From positions 7,881-71,880 of the forward strand of contig DAIRVS010000005.1 in assembly GCA_036802685.1 (NCBI GenBank): a stretch of DNA of 64,000 nt, in the 5' to 3' direction. The notes beneath the pieces were generated by a model. That model was given only the letters and a program-made list of their open reading frames with translations. It did not search any database and was not told where the DNA came from. The DNA is from HGW-17 sp938004375. GTDB lineage: Bacteria; Myxococcota_A; Polyangia; HGW-17. This document shows, piece by piece, positions 53,183 through 61,489 of this stretch. The position numbers and the translations under genes were made by a program. Each line of letters opens with the position of its first letter. Position 1 is the first letter of the stretch.

Positions 53183-53794
53183 TCAGTGACGGAGCTCGCG
53201 CTTGAGCGTGAAGGCGTGGGAGAGGGTGATGCCGTCGGTATACTCGAGCTCGCCACCGAAGGGAAGACCGGCGGCGAGCCGGTGGACGCGGATATGCCGG
53301 GGCAAAAGCTCGAGTAGATACTGGGCGGTGTAGTCCGCGTCGGCGACGGCGTCGAAGGCCAGGATGACCTCGGTGATGCGTTCGGTGTCCACGCGGGCGA
53401 CGAGGGAGTCCACGCGCAGGTCCTCGGGGAAGACCTGGTTGAGCGGCGAGATGTAGCCGCCAAGCACGTGGTAGCGGCCGTGGAAGATGGCGGCCTCCTC
53501 GATGGCCAGGACGTCCTGGATACGCCCCACCACGCAGAGTTGGCCGGGTTGCCGGTGGGGGGAGGCGCACAGCGCGCAGCTCTCCTGTGGCCGGGAGAAG
53601 AAGCCGCAGGTGGGGCAGTGGGCGAGCTCGGCCTGGAGGCGTCCCAGGGCCAGGTGAAGCTGGCGTGCCTTCTCGGGGGGCGCGTCGACGAGGTGGAAAG
53701 CCAGGCGCCGGGCGGTCTTGGCGCCGATGCCCGGCAAAGTGGAGAACGCGGCCACGAGATCGGAGATGGCGGTGGGTAGAAGGGGAGCGCTCAT
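53183..53794 (-). CDS. recR: Recombination mediator RecR
   Basis: 203 aa, normal length. RecR works with RecO/RecF to load RecA at gaps. Visible: helix-hairpin-helix LPGIGAKTARRLAFHL (19-34), zinc cysteines C60, C63, C73, C76, the Toprim core DVLAIEEAAIFHGRYHVLGG and the C-terminal LPFGGELEYTDGITLSHA. The first Toprim acidic residue (usually VVEE or VVES) is Gly90, and the usual NPTVEGEATA block reads DAVADADYTA, so the Toprim surface is changed. Gene order recR-ybaB-dnaX on one strand (dnaX first) is widely conserved. Confidence 0.95.
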   Translation of the reverse strand: MSAPLLPTAISDLVAAFSTLPGIGAKTARRLAFHLVDAPPEKARQLHLALGRLQAELAHCPTCGFFSRPQESCALCASPHRQPGQLCVVGRIQDVLAIEEAAIFHGRYHVLGGYISPLNQVFPEDLRVDSLVARVDTERITEVILAFDAVADADYTAQYLLELLPRHIRVHRLAAGLPFGGELEYTDGITLSHAFTLKRELRH

Positions 53795-53801
53795 GGTGGA
53801 C

Positions 53802-54143
53802 TCAGAACAGCGGATTGTTCTGTAAGAAGGAGGCCATGGGACCGAGCTCCTCGGCAGCGATGGCCTGGGCTTTCTCGCGGCAGCGGTCGATCACCAGATT
53901 GAAGCAGGCGGCGACGAGATCCTCGGTCATCTCCCGATCCTGCAGATCCATCAGGCTGGGGCTGAGGGTGACCCGGCGAATCCGCATGTTGGCGGTGGCC
54001 TCGATGGTGACCATGCCGCCGCCGGTCTCGGCGATGACGGTTTCGGAGGCGGTGCGCTGTTGCATCTTTTCCAGTTTGGCCGGGAGCTCGTTGAGGCCCG
54101 GCAGGAACGAGCCAAGGGCGGAGAAGTCCATCGGTGTCGGCAT
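53802..54143 (-). CDS. ybaB: YbaB/EbfC nucleoid-associated protein
   Basis: 113 aa, normal for the family. A dimeric DNA-binding nucleoid protein: helix LPAKLEKMQQRTASETVIAE, then the beta sheet GGMVTIEATANMRIRRVTLS, then a C-terminal helix. GAGGG lies before ATG 54143. It sits between dnaX and recR, 7 bp from recR. Confidence 0.93.
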   Translation of the reverse strand: MPTPMDFSALGSFLPGLNELPAKLEKMQQRTASETVIAETGGGMVTIEATANMRIRRVTLSPSLMDLQDREMTEDLVAACFNLVIDRCREKAQAIAAEELGPMASFLQNNPLF

Positions 54144-54156
54144 GGGTCCCTCGTGT

Positions 54157-55935
54157 TCAGGTCAGGTCGGTGAAGTCGACGATCTCCCCTTGCATGCGGT
54201 CCAAAAGTAGGCGTACGAAGGGGTGGTTCTTCATCTCTTCCTCCTGACGCTTCCAATCGGTGGCGACCTGGCGCTCGCGGACCTCCCGGGCCGAGGTGGC
54301 CAGGGTGACGCCCTGGGGGGCCACGGCGAGCTCGGTGGGCAAGGGTGGTTTGTCCGAGAGGGTCAGGAGGATGCCGCAGGAGACGCCCAGGTGGGCGGTT
54401 AGTTGGTCCTCGAGCACCTGGGTGTTGTCCAGCAGGCGGGTGTGGCTGAAATCGTGCTTGCCCCGGGCGAACCAGATATGCACGACCGTGCGTCCGTTCT
54501 CCTGCTGCGCGCCGCAGAAGCGTCCGTCATCGAGCAACATGCTCAGGGTGGGGAACGTGGGCCGCAGCACGGAGATGAAAGCCAGCCAGGTCTGGAGGTC
54601 GATGGTCGGCGACGGTGATGGTGACGGTGACGGTGACGGTGACGGTGACGGTGACGGTGACGGTCGCGGTGACGGTGACGGTGACGGTGACGGTGACGGT
54701 GACGGTCGCGGTCGCGGTTTTGGCGAAGGGGTAGGAGCGGCAGACGGCGCCGGGACGCCTGCGCGCGGTCCTGGGATTCCCCCGGCCGGCCGGCCCTGTT
54801 CCAGGCTCTCGAGCCGGGAGAACAGGTCGGTCAGCGGCACCAGCGGCTGGGCCAGCAACAGTTCACAGAACAGCATCTCGAGGGCCAACCGGGCCGAGCT
54901 GGCCCGAGCGATCTGATCGATGCCCAGAAATACACGGGAGAACAGATGGTAGACGTGGTCGACCGGGTAGGCGGCGGTGCGCTCCTGTATTTCGTTGAGC
55001 TCCTCGGGCGTGAGGGAGAGGAAGCGCCCGGGATTTCCGGTGAGCCGGCATAGGACGAGGTCGCGAAACGCGGTGGCCAGCGCCTTGGTGAAATGGACCA
55101 GATCACTGCCATCGGTGAAGACCGTCTCGAGGATGGTGAACACTCCCTCGCGATCGCGTGCCAACAGCGCGAAGGCCATCTGTAAAAGGGCGCGCCGGTC
55201 CGAGAGGCCGAGCACGTGGGACACCTCGGCGGCCGTGAGCTCGCCGTCGGTGTGGTGGGCGAGCACCTGGTCGAGCAGGCTCAGGCTGTCGCGCACGCTC
55301 CCCTCGCCCTCGAGGGCGATGATGCGCAGGGCATCGCGGGAGGCGGTGAAACCCTCGCTCTGGAGCAGGCCCATCAGGTACGAGGTGAGCACGTCGGTGT
55401 CGACCCGGTGGAAGTCGAAGCGTTGCACGCGGGACAGGATGGTCGCCGGGATCTTGTGAGGCTCGGTCGTCGCCAGGATGAAGATCACGTGGGGTGGCGG
55501 CTCCTCGAGGGTCTTGAGCAGCGCGTTGAACGCCGACGTGGTGAGCATGTGCACCTCGTCGATGATGACGATGCGGTAGCGCCCGGAGGACGGCATGTAG
55601 CGGATGTCCTCGCGTAGGGCGCGAACGCTGTCGACCCCGGTGTTGGTGGCGCCGTCGATCTCGAGGACGTCCACGTCCTTCGAGGCCGCGATGTCCGCGC
55701 AGTGCTGACAGCGGTTGCACGGGTTCACGGTGGGACCTTCGACGCAGTTCAGCGATTTGGCCAGGATGCGGGCGGTGGTGGTCTTGCCGGTGCCCCGCGC
55801 ACCGGTGAACAGGAAGGCGTGGTGGACGCGTCCGCCGGTGATGGCGTTGCCCAGGATGGTGACGATGTGGTCCTGTCCGACGAGCTCGGCGAAGGTCTGC
55901 GGACGGTATCGGCGGGCGAGAACGAGATAGGCCAC
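54157..55935 (-). CDS. dnaX: DNA polymerase III tau/gamma subunit DnaX with Ser-Pro linker
   Basis: 592 aa, GTG start (55935). DnaX is the clamp-loader ATPase of the replisome. It has the RYRPQTFAELVGQDHI start, GARGTGKTTTARI Walker A, a zinc module (CNRCQHC with the following Cys), DEVHML Walker B, LEEPPPHVIFILATTE and the sensor region. After the AAA+ and collar domains (to about 385) comes a Pro-rich linker with about 20 Ser-Pro pairs (near 405-445), encoded by a hexanucleotide repeat, then a short C-terminal domain (IDLQTWLAFISVLRPTF). Upstream lies the SRP RNA. Confidence 0.96.
   Translation of the reverse strand: MAYLVLARRYRPQTFAELVGQDHIVTILGNAITGGRVHHAFLFTGARGTGKTTTARILAKSLNCVEGPTVNPCNRCQHCADIAASKDVDVLEIDGATNTGVDSVRALREDIRYMPSSGRYRIVIIDEVHMLTTSAFNALLKTLEEPPPHVIFILATTEPHKIPATILSRVQRFDFHRVDTDVLTSYLMGLLQSEGFTASRDALRIIALEGEGSVRDSLSLLDQVLAHHTDGELTAAEVSHVLGLSDRRALLQMAFALLARDREGVFTILETVFTDGSDLVHFTKALATAFRDLVLCRLTGNPGRFLSLTPEELNEIQERTAAYPVDHVYHLFSRVFLGIDQIARASSARLALEMLFCELLLAQPLVPLTDLFSRLESLEQGRPAGGIPGPRAGVPAPSAAPTPSPKPRPRPSPSPSPSPSPSPRPSPSPSPSPSPSPSPSPSPTIDLQTWLAFISVLRPTFPTLSMLLDDGRFCGAQQENGRTVVHIWFARGKHDFSHTRLLDNTQVLEDQLTAHLGVSCGILLTLSDKPPLPTELAVAPQGVTLATSAREVRERQVATDWKRQEEEMKNHPFVRLLLDRMQGEIVDFTDLT
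54611..54717 (-). repeat. In-frame hexanucleotide repeat (GACGGT)n in dnaX
   Basis: About 18 units of GACGGT or GTGACG phase, with three CGCGGT variants, coding for Ser-Pro and Arg-Pro dipeptides. Period six keeps the reading frame whatever the copy number, so slippage would change only the linker length. Confidence 0.9.
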
Positions 55936-55956
55936 GGCTGGTTCCGGAAAAAGGAA

Positions 55957-56058
55957 CAGCCCTTGAGGCTCCAGGCACCCGCTCGTACAGCTACCGTTGC
56001 TTCCTTCCGGACCTGGCGGGGTTCACAAAACTTGCGTCGCCCGGAGCCTCAAGGGCTG
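55957..56058 (-). ncRNA. ffs: Signal recognition particle RNA (4.5S, small type)
   Basis: On the minus strand the conserved apical motif CAGGTCCGGAAGGAAGCAAC is present, and the two ends (CAGCCCTTGAGGCTCC and its exact complement) form a 16-bp perfect closing stem. About 102 nt, the usual size for Gram-negative SRP RNA without the Alu domain. It binds Ffh for membrane protein targeting. It lies 3 bases after the encoded CCA of a tRNA-Ser and just upstream of dnaX, a common order. Confidence 0.95.
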
Positions 56059-56061
56059 CGG

Positions 56062-56149
<88 letters not shown>

Positions 56150-56199
56150 AAAAATGTCGGCCGTTCCCGCTGCGACCACCGGAGGCCCAGCAGGATCTG

Positions 56200-56286
56200 C
56201 GGAGAGAAAGGGATTCGAACCCCCGGTACGATTACTCGTACACCTGATTTCGAGTCAGGCTCCTTCGACCACTCGGACATCTCTCC
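56200..56286 (-). tRNA. tRNA-Ser (anticodon CGA)
   Basis: 87 nt with discriminator G; CCA is not encoded (the next bases read CAG). Anticodon loop CTCGAAA with a perfect CCTGA/TCAGG stem, long variable arm, and acceptor pair GGAGAGA/TCTCTCC. It reads UCG. Same strand and 50 bases upstream of the GGA gene. Confidence 0.95.
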
Positions 56287-56444
56287 GGATGGAGAAAGGC
56301 AGAGTCCTTTCTCAACCGACCCAAACTAATAGAGGAAACAAGTTTCGATTGCAAGCAAAAAATCGGTCGGACCACCAGCGTTCGGGCGACCGTCCGCCGG
56401 CGACGGTTGCTTCCGGGATCGGGTGCGGGTACACTCCGTCCGTG

Positions 56445-57371
56445 ATGACGATCTCGGGTCCTTTCCCCCGCATCCTGGTGCTCGCCGGTCCAACTGCCTC
56501 GGGCAAGACCGCGGCCGCGATCGAACTGGCGCTGCGCTTTGGCGGCGAGATAGTGGGCGCCGACTCGGTGCAGGTGTACCGCCACCTGGACATCGGCTCG
56601 GCCAAGCCCACGGCCGAGGAGCGCGCGCGGGTGCCCCACCATTGCATTGACCTGCTCGATCCCTGCGACGATCACTCGGTGGGCGCGTACCAGCGCGAGG
56701 CCTTGGCCTGCATCCGGGAACTCGTCGGTCGCGGGCGGCTTCCCGTCGTCGCGGGGGGCACCGGGCTCTACCTGCGCTCGCTCACCCATGGACTGTTCGA
56801 AGGTCCCGCGGCGGACCGGACGTTGCGCGCGCGCATGGAACAGGAGGAGGACGCGGCCCCCGGCGCGCTCCACGCCCGCCTGGCACAGGTGGATCCAGAG
56901 ACCGCCGCCCGTCTGCACCCCCACGACCGGATACGCCTGATCCGCGCCCTGGAGGTATGGGAGAAGACGCGCATCCCGATCTCCGAGCACCACCGTCAGG
57001 ACGCCCTGCGCCCCGCTCCGTGCGAGTCCCTGGTGTTCGTGCTCAACCCGCCCAGAGAGGTGCTCTCGGCCCGCATCCGGGAGCGGGTGCGCCGGATGCT
57101 GGCGGACGGGTTCGTGGACGAGGTCCGCGCCCTCGTGGCGCGCTGGGGGGCCGACGCGCGGGCGCTGTCCTCCGTGGGTTACCGGGAGGTGGCCGCCTGC
57201 CTGCGGGGGGAGCTGGAGCCATCCTGCCTCGAGGACGAGATCGTGCGCGCCCATGAACGGTACGTGAAGCAGCAGCGGACTTGGTTCCGGGACTTCCCCC
57301 GCCAGGTCGCCTCGGCGGGCGAGCTGCCCCTCGACGAGCTCGCCGCCTGGGTGGCGTCCCGCACACCCTGA
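56445..57371 (+). CDS. miaA: tRNA dimethylallyltransferase MiaA
   Basis: 308 aa from ATG 56445 (a GTG one codon earlier is possible). MiaA adds the dimethylallyl group to A37 of tRNAs reading U-starting codons, which includes tRNA-Ser. It has the P-loop GPTASGKT (15-22), ADSVQVYRHLDIGSAKPT, DLLDPCD, VAGGTGLYLRSL and the later GYREVAACLRGE block and VKQQRTWFRD. Normal family length. No strong ribosome site. Confidence 0.95.
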   Translation: MTISGPFPRILVLAGPTASGKTAAAIELALRFGGEIVGADSVQVYRHLDIGSAKPTAEERARVPHHCIDLLDPCDDHSVGAYQREALACIRELVGRGRLPVVAGGTGLYLRSLTHGLFEGPAADRTLRARMEQEEDAAPGALHARLAQVDPETAARLHPHDRIRLIRALEVWEKTRIPISEHHRQDALRPAPCESLVFVLNPPREVLSARIRERVRRMLADGFVDEVRALVARWGADARALSSVGYREVAACLRGELEPSCLEDEIVRAHERYVKQQRTWFRDFPRQVASAGELPLDELAAWVASRTP

Positions 57372-57472
57372 ATCTGGCCTTCCCCGTGGTCCCGGATTTT
57401 TCCGTTTGTAACCGCGCCCGGGTGCGGTATGCCTGAGCGGGGCCCGCCCCCGAACCCTGGAGGATGAATACG

Positions 57473-58504
57473 ATGCGTCTCATAATCCTGTGCTGCCTGA
57501 CTTCCCTGGCCTTCTTCGCCTGCACCTTCGACAGTTCGGATCGGCTGTATCAGGAGCACTGCTCAAACGGTGTCGACGACGATCTCGATGGTCACGCCGA
57601 CTGTGCCGATCCGGACTGCCACCACTACGGGGTTTGCGCCGGCTTCGAGGTCTGCGACAACGATGTCGACGACGATCGCGACTCGTTTAAGGACTGCGAC
57701 GACCAGGACTGCTTCTTCAACGCGCTGTGCGCCGGTCCACGGGAGCTCTGTGACAACGGCGAGGACGACGACGGGGACACGTTCGCGGACTGCGCCGACC
57801 CGGACTGCGCCGACACCGAGGCCTGCCTGCATCCCCGGGAGCGCTGCGACAACGGCGAGGACGACGACGGGGACGGCTACGTGGACTGCGCCGATCAGGA
57901 TTGCTACCAAGACGCGGCCTGCACCAACCGCCTCGAGGCCTGCGGGAACGGGGTGGACGACGACGAGGACGGCTTCGTGGACTGCGCCGACCAGGACTGC
58001 GTCGGCGACTCCCTGTGCACGGGCGATCCCGAGAACTGCGGGAACGGGGCTGACGACGACGGCGACGGCTACGTGGACTGCGTGGACCCCGACTGCGACG
58101 AGTTCCCCGCCTGCATCCCGGTGGACGAGGTCTGCGACAACGACGACGACGACGATCTGGACGGGGACACGGACTGCGACGACGAGGACTGCCGCTGGTC
58201 GGTGTCCTGCCTCACTCAGGTGAACTGCGATCCCATCCTGAACGTGGGTTGCGCCTTCTGGAACGACGAGGCCTGCTACTACATCCCTCAGGCCAACGAG
58301 AGCACCTGCCACGCGCCCGAGGGCACGGTCCCTCTGGGCGGCACCTGCGTCCAAACCATTGACTGCGTGCCCGGGCACGCCTGCGTGGGCGGCTTCCTGG
58401 GCTCCACCTGCCGCAAGCTCTGCCACGTGCAGGGTGCCGGCGAGTGCGAGGTGCTCTGCTACGACGGCTTCGGCAACGGCAACATCGGACACTGCGTCCC
58501 GTAA
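57473..58504 (+). CDS. Cys-rich lipoprotein with tandem CxNGxDDDxD repeats
   Basis: 343 aa from ATG 57473 (GGAGG nine bases upstream; the ATG at 57464 is too close to it). Signal MRLIILCCLTSLAFFAC with a lipobox-like FFAC. About seven repeats of roughly 28-30 residues follow, each with CDNGEDDDGDGYVDCADPDC or a variant: an Asp-rich calcium-loop-like core between cysteines. A different Cys-rich region ends the protein (CVQTIDCVPGHACVGGFLG). Such repeats are common in Myxococcota surface lipoproteins of unknown role. Confidence 0.83.
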   Translation: MRLIILCCLTSLAFFACTFDSSDRLYQEHCSNGVDDDLDGHADCADPDCHHYGVCAGFEVCDNDVDDDRDSFKDCDDQDCFFNALCAGPRELCDNGEDDDGDTFADCADPDCADTEACLHPRERCDNGEDDDGDGYVDCADQDCYQDAACTNRLEACGNGVDDDEDGFVDCADQDCVGDSLCTGDPENCGNGADDDGDGYVDCVDPDCDEFPACIPVDEVCDNDDDDDLDGDTDCDDEDCRWSVSCLTQVNCDPILNVGCAFWNDEACYYIPQANESTCHAPEGTVPLGGTCVQTIDCVPGHACVGGFLGSTCRKLCHVQGAGECEVLCYDGFGNGNIGHCVP

Positions 58505-58513
58505 AGCGGCATC

Positions 58514-60637
58514 ATGGATCCCAATCTCCTCCGGTTTCTCCTGCTCCTGTTCGTCATCAACCTGGGCTTCCAGTTGGTGCGCCGCTTCCGGGAGGGTTTC
58601 GCGGCCGATCTCCCGTACAACCTGCTGCTCACCGGGGACGCCGGGCTGTGCGTCTACGCCCTGTCCTCGCCCGACCGGCTCGTCTCCCTGTGGTCCTGGC
58701 TGGCCATTGGCGTCTTCGTTGGGGCCGTCCTGATCCCGGCGATCCTTCAGTTGCTGGCCCAGGCGGCCATGGGCCGGGCGCGCTGGGAGCTCGCCCTGCG
58801 GTTGCTGGCGCTGCGACACGTGTTCGCCCCCTCGGTGGAGGTGCGGCGCCAGCTCGAGCACGTGGCGCGCCTGCGCCGCGCCCACTCGGGCAACGTGGAG
58901 GAGATTGAGCAGGAGCTTACGGCCGAGTTGGCCCGCGCCGAGGATCCCGAGGGCCGCCGCCTGCTCCAGGAGACCCACCTCGAGCTGCTCGCGTTCTCGG
59001 GGCAGTGGGAGCGCTGCCTGGCCCTGTACGAGCGCATGGTGCAGGAGGGCATGACCCGGCTCGGCCGACCCACCCTGGCCGTGGCGCTGATCCGCGCCGG
59101 CCTCGAGAGCGGCGACGCCGGTCGTGTCTGGGGGTTCTACCGCGAGTTGCAGCGGTTCGACCCGAACGATCCCACGGTCTCGTCCGCCCTGCTCTCCGCC
59201 GAGATCATGCTGCTGGCGGCTTACGGGTACGCCGATCAACTGGAGCGGGTCCTGTATCCCGCCCACCGCGCCCACCCGGTGTTTCCCGTCTCCTCCAAGC
59301 GGTACTGGCTGGGTCTGGCCCACCTGCAGGACGGCGCCACGGCCCGCGCCGAGACCTACCTCACCTTCGGACCCGCGCTGGCGCGGGAGAACCCCATCCT
59401 GGACCGCCTGGCCCGGGAGCTGGTCCGCCGCGGCCCCGCGCGCTTCGAGGCGCCCGACGACCGCCAGCGCGCGGAGCTCGATCGCATGGCCCACCAACTG
59501 CCCGCCCGCTTCCTGCAGGTGCGCGGTCCGCGCCCCCCGGTGGCCACCGGGCTTTTCCTCGCCGGCATGCTCGGCGCCTTCGTCCTGCAGACCTGGCATG
59601 GGGCCGCGGACGATCTCTGGACCCTCTACCAGTTGGGCGCCAACTACCGTTCCCTGAGCCTGTTTCAGGAGCCCTGGCGCCTGGTGACGGCCATGTTCCT
59701 GCACGCGGGGGTGCTCCACCTGCTGCTCAACGGCCTGATGATGTTCATGTTCGGGCGCATCCTCGAGGTGCACTTCGGCTTTCTGCGCACCATGGCCGTG
59801 TTCGTCTTCTCGGGGGTGGCCGGGAACGTCGCCTCGGCCCTGTTCTACCGGCAGGGCCTGTCGGTGGGCGCCTCGAGCACGGTGTTCGGCATGATCGGCG
59901 CCGTGCTGATGATGTTCGTGGTCGCCCGGGACCTGTGGCACCCGGTGTGGCGGAAAAAGCAGATCCACAACCTGATCTTCCTGCTGCTTCTGAACCTGAT
60001 CCTGGGCTTCTCCATGTCCATGATCGACAACGCCGCGCACATCGGCGGCTTCCTCGGGGGCGCGCTGCTCGGGTGGTTCTTCCTGGTGTTCGGCTCGGCC
60101 GGCTGGCGACGGCACCTGGTGCGGGCGCTGGGCCTCGCCGCGCTCGGCCTGTTGATCTTCAGCGTCGTGCAGGTGTCCGGGCACCTGGGCACGGCCCGGA
60201 TGACGCCGGTCTCCTGGCGGCAGGGCGGGCATGAGCTCACCCTGCGCGCGCCGGTCTTCTGGCAGCAGACGGTGGAGAGCCTGCAGAACCCCATCTGCCG
60301 GCTCATGCCCACGTTCTCGGTGACCCATGCCGAGCTCCCCGCCGCTGGTCTCCCCGAGGCCGAGGTGGTGGACGGGTTCCTCACCCAGTACCAGTCCCAT
60401 GGCAAGCGCGACGGCCTCAAGCTCGAGTGGCGCGCGGCCGCCACGGACGCCGGCGTGGAGGTGGAGTTCTCGTTCCGGTTTCAGCAGACCCCCGGCCGCG
60501 AGCGCCTGTTCATCCGCCTCGACGGCCGCATGCTGTGGGTGCTGCGCTTCGTCTGGGACCCGGGCTGCGCGGCCTCGGTGGGCCCGTTCGTCCTGCCCGT
60601 CGCGCGCTCGTTCCACGCGCGGCGCACCGGGAGTTGA
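58514..60637 (+). CDS. Rhomboid intramembrane serine protease with long N-terminal part
   Basis: 707 aa. An N-terminal membrane pair (about 1-80), a soluble helical TPR-like part (about 90-330: QWERCLALYERMVQEG), then the rhomboid core (about 350-540): WRLVTAMFLHAGVLHLLLNG, catalytic serine in GASSTVFG (about 453) and histidine in DNAAHIGGFLGG (about 508). A C-terminal beta-like part (about 560-690) follows. Rhomboids cut membrane proteins within the bilayer. The soluble extensions are larger than in simple bacterial rhomboids such as GlpG and may select substrates. It starts 9 bp after the previous gene. Confidence 0.9.
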   Translation: MDPNLLRFLLLLFVINLGFQLVRRFREGFAADLPYNLLLTGDAGLCVYALSSPDRLVSLWSWLAIGVFVGAVLIPAILQLLAQAAMGRARWELALRLLALRHVFAPSVEVRRQLEHVARLRRAHSGNVEEIEQELTAELARAEDPEGRRLLQETHLELLAFSGQWERCLALYERMVQEGMTRLGRPTLAVALIRAGLESGDAGRVWGFYRELQRFDPNDPTVSSALLSAEIMLLAAYGYADQLERVLYPAHRAHPVFPVSSKRYWLGLAHLQDGATARAETYLTFGPALARENPILDRLARELVRRGPARFEAPDDRQRAELDRMAHQLPARFLQVRGPRPPVATGLFLAGMLGAFVLQTWHGAADDLWTLYQLGANYRSLSLFQEPWRLVTAMFLHAGVLHLLLNGLMMFMFGRILEVHFGFLRTMAVFVFSGVAGNVASALFYRQGLSVGASSTVFGMIGAVLMMFVVARDLWHPVWRKKQIHNLIFLLLLNLILGFSMSMIDNAAHIGGFLGGALLGWFFLVFGSAGWRRHLVRALGLAALGLLIFSVVQVSGHLGTARMTPVSWRQGGHELTLRAPVFWQQTVESLQNPICRLMPTFSVTHAELPAAGLPEAEVVDGFLTQYQSHGKRDGLKLEWRAAATDAGVEVEFSFRFQQTPGRERLFIRLDGRMLWVLRFVWDPGCAASVGPFVLPVARSFHARRTGS

Positions 60638-60651
60638 CCGAGCCGCTCACG

Positions 60652-61380
60652 CTACCAGTTGATTTGTCGTTCCAGGGGTTCTGTGCAAAGGGTCGCCAAT
60701 TGGCGGGCCAGGGCCACGGCGAGCCGCTCGCGGTGGGCGGGGTCGAGGATCCGCGGGCCCTCGGTCTCGTGGTCGAGGAAGCCGCCCTCCACCAGGAGGG
60801 CGCGGGTGCCGGTGGTCGTGATCACGTCGAAGGCGGCGGGGGCCACCTGCACCACCTTGTGTCCGGCCGCGTCCAGGCGCCACGCCAGGCGCCGGGCCAG
60901 GTTGCGTGAGCCAACGCCGAGCGCCTCGCGCTGCAGCCGCGCCAGGTAGCCGTCCACCAGCGGGGAGCCGTCCCAGGGCGGGTTCCCGTCCCCGGGAGGG
61001 GCGTCACCGCCCGGCCGCGCCGCCGGATCCCGCGCCAGGTCCCCGCGGGGGTAGTACACCTCCACGCCGGTGCGGTTCTTCAGCGGGCTCGCATTGAAGT
61101 GGAGGGACACGAAGCACGCCGGCCGCAGCTCGCGCACCCGCTGGGCGCGGCGCCACAGGGAGACGTACTCGTCCGTACGGCGGATCTGTTCGACCCGCAC
61201 CGGGTACCCCGCGAGCGCCCTTTCCAGCCGCAGCGCCAAGTCCAGGGTGAGGGTCTTCTCCCAGGTGCCGTCGACGGCCTGTGCGCCGTAGTTGGTGCCG
61301 CCGTGACCGGCGTCGACCAGAATGGTCACGGGGGCGAACAGGTACCACAACGAGAAGAACAGAGGAGAGATGGTGAGCAT
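60652..61380 (-). CDS. N-acetylmuramoyl-L-alanine amidase (Amidase_3)
   Basis: 242 aa from ATG 61380 with AGGTG upstream. A signal/anchor helix (4-18) is followed directly by the catalytic domain: zinc ligands H26 (DAGHGGTNYG), E41 (GTWEKTLTLDLAL), the His in SLHFNAS (about 95), and the catalytic Glu in LLVEGGFLDHE. It cleaves the amide between MurNAc and peptide stems. A Gly/Pro/Asp-rich insertion (about 110-140) lies before the last helix. No AMIN or peptidoglycan-binding domain is attached. Confidence 0.92.
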   Translation of the reverse strand: MLTISPLFFSLWYLFAPVTILVDAGHGGTNYGAQAVDGTWEKTLTLDLALRLERALAGYPVRVEQIRRTDEYVSLWRRAQRVRELRPACFVSLHFNASPLKNRTGVEVYYPRGDLARDPAARPGGDAPPGDGNPPWDGSPLVDGYLARLQREALGVGSRNLARRLAWRLDAAGHKVVQVAPAAFDVITTTGTRALLVEGGFLDHETEGPRILDPAHRERLAVALARQLATLCTEPLERQINW

Positions 61381-61450
61381 GTATACACCTACATGTAGGT
61401 AAACTAGCACCAATCACCCCTGACCGCAAACTTTCCATCCCCCATCCAGG

Positions 61451-61477
61451 TCGAAATCGAAATCGAAATCGCAGTCG
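61451..61477. repeat. Hexanucleotide repeat (TCGAAA)n, short
   Basis: About four units of TCGAAA in the 109-bp gap between the amidase start and the next lipoprotein's stop. Third occurrence of this unit in the window. Confidence 0.8.
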
Positions 61478-61489
61478 GGATGCGAGGGA

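Noticed and set aside
57563..60616. Minus-strand open frame of 1017 codons across two plus-strand genes
   Set aside because: It crosses both the Cys-repeat lipoprotein and the rhomboid gene, both with strong motifs; it has no domain of its own.
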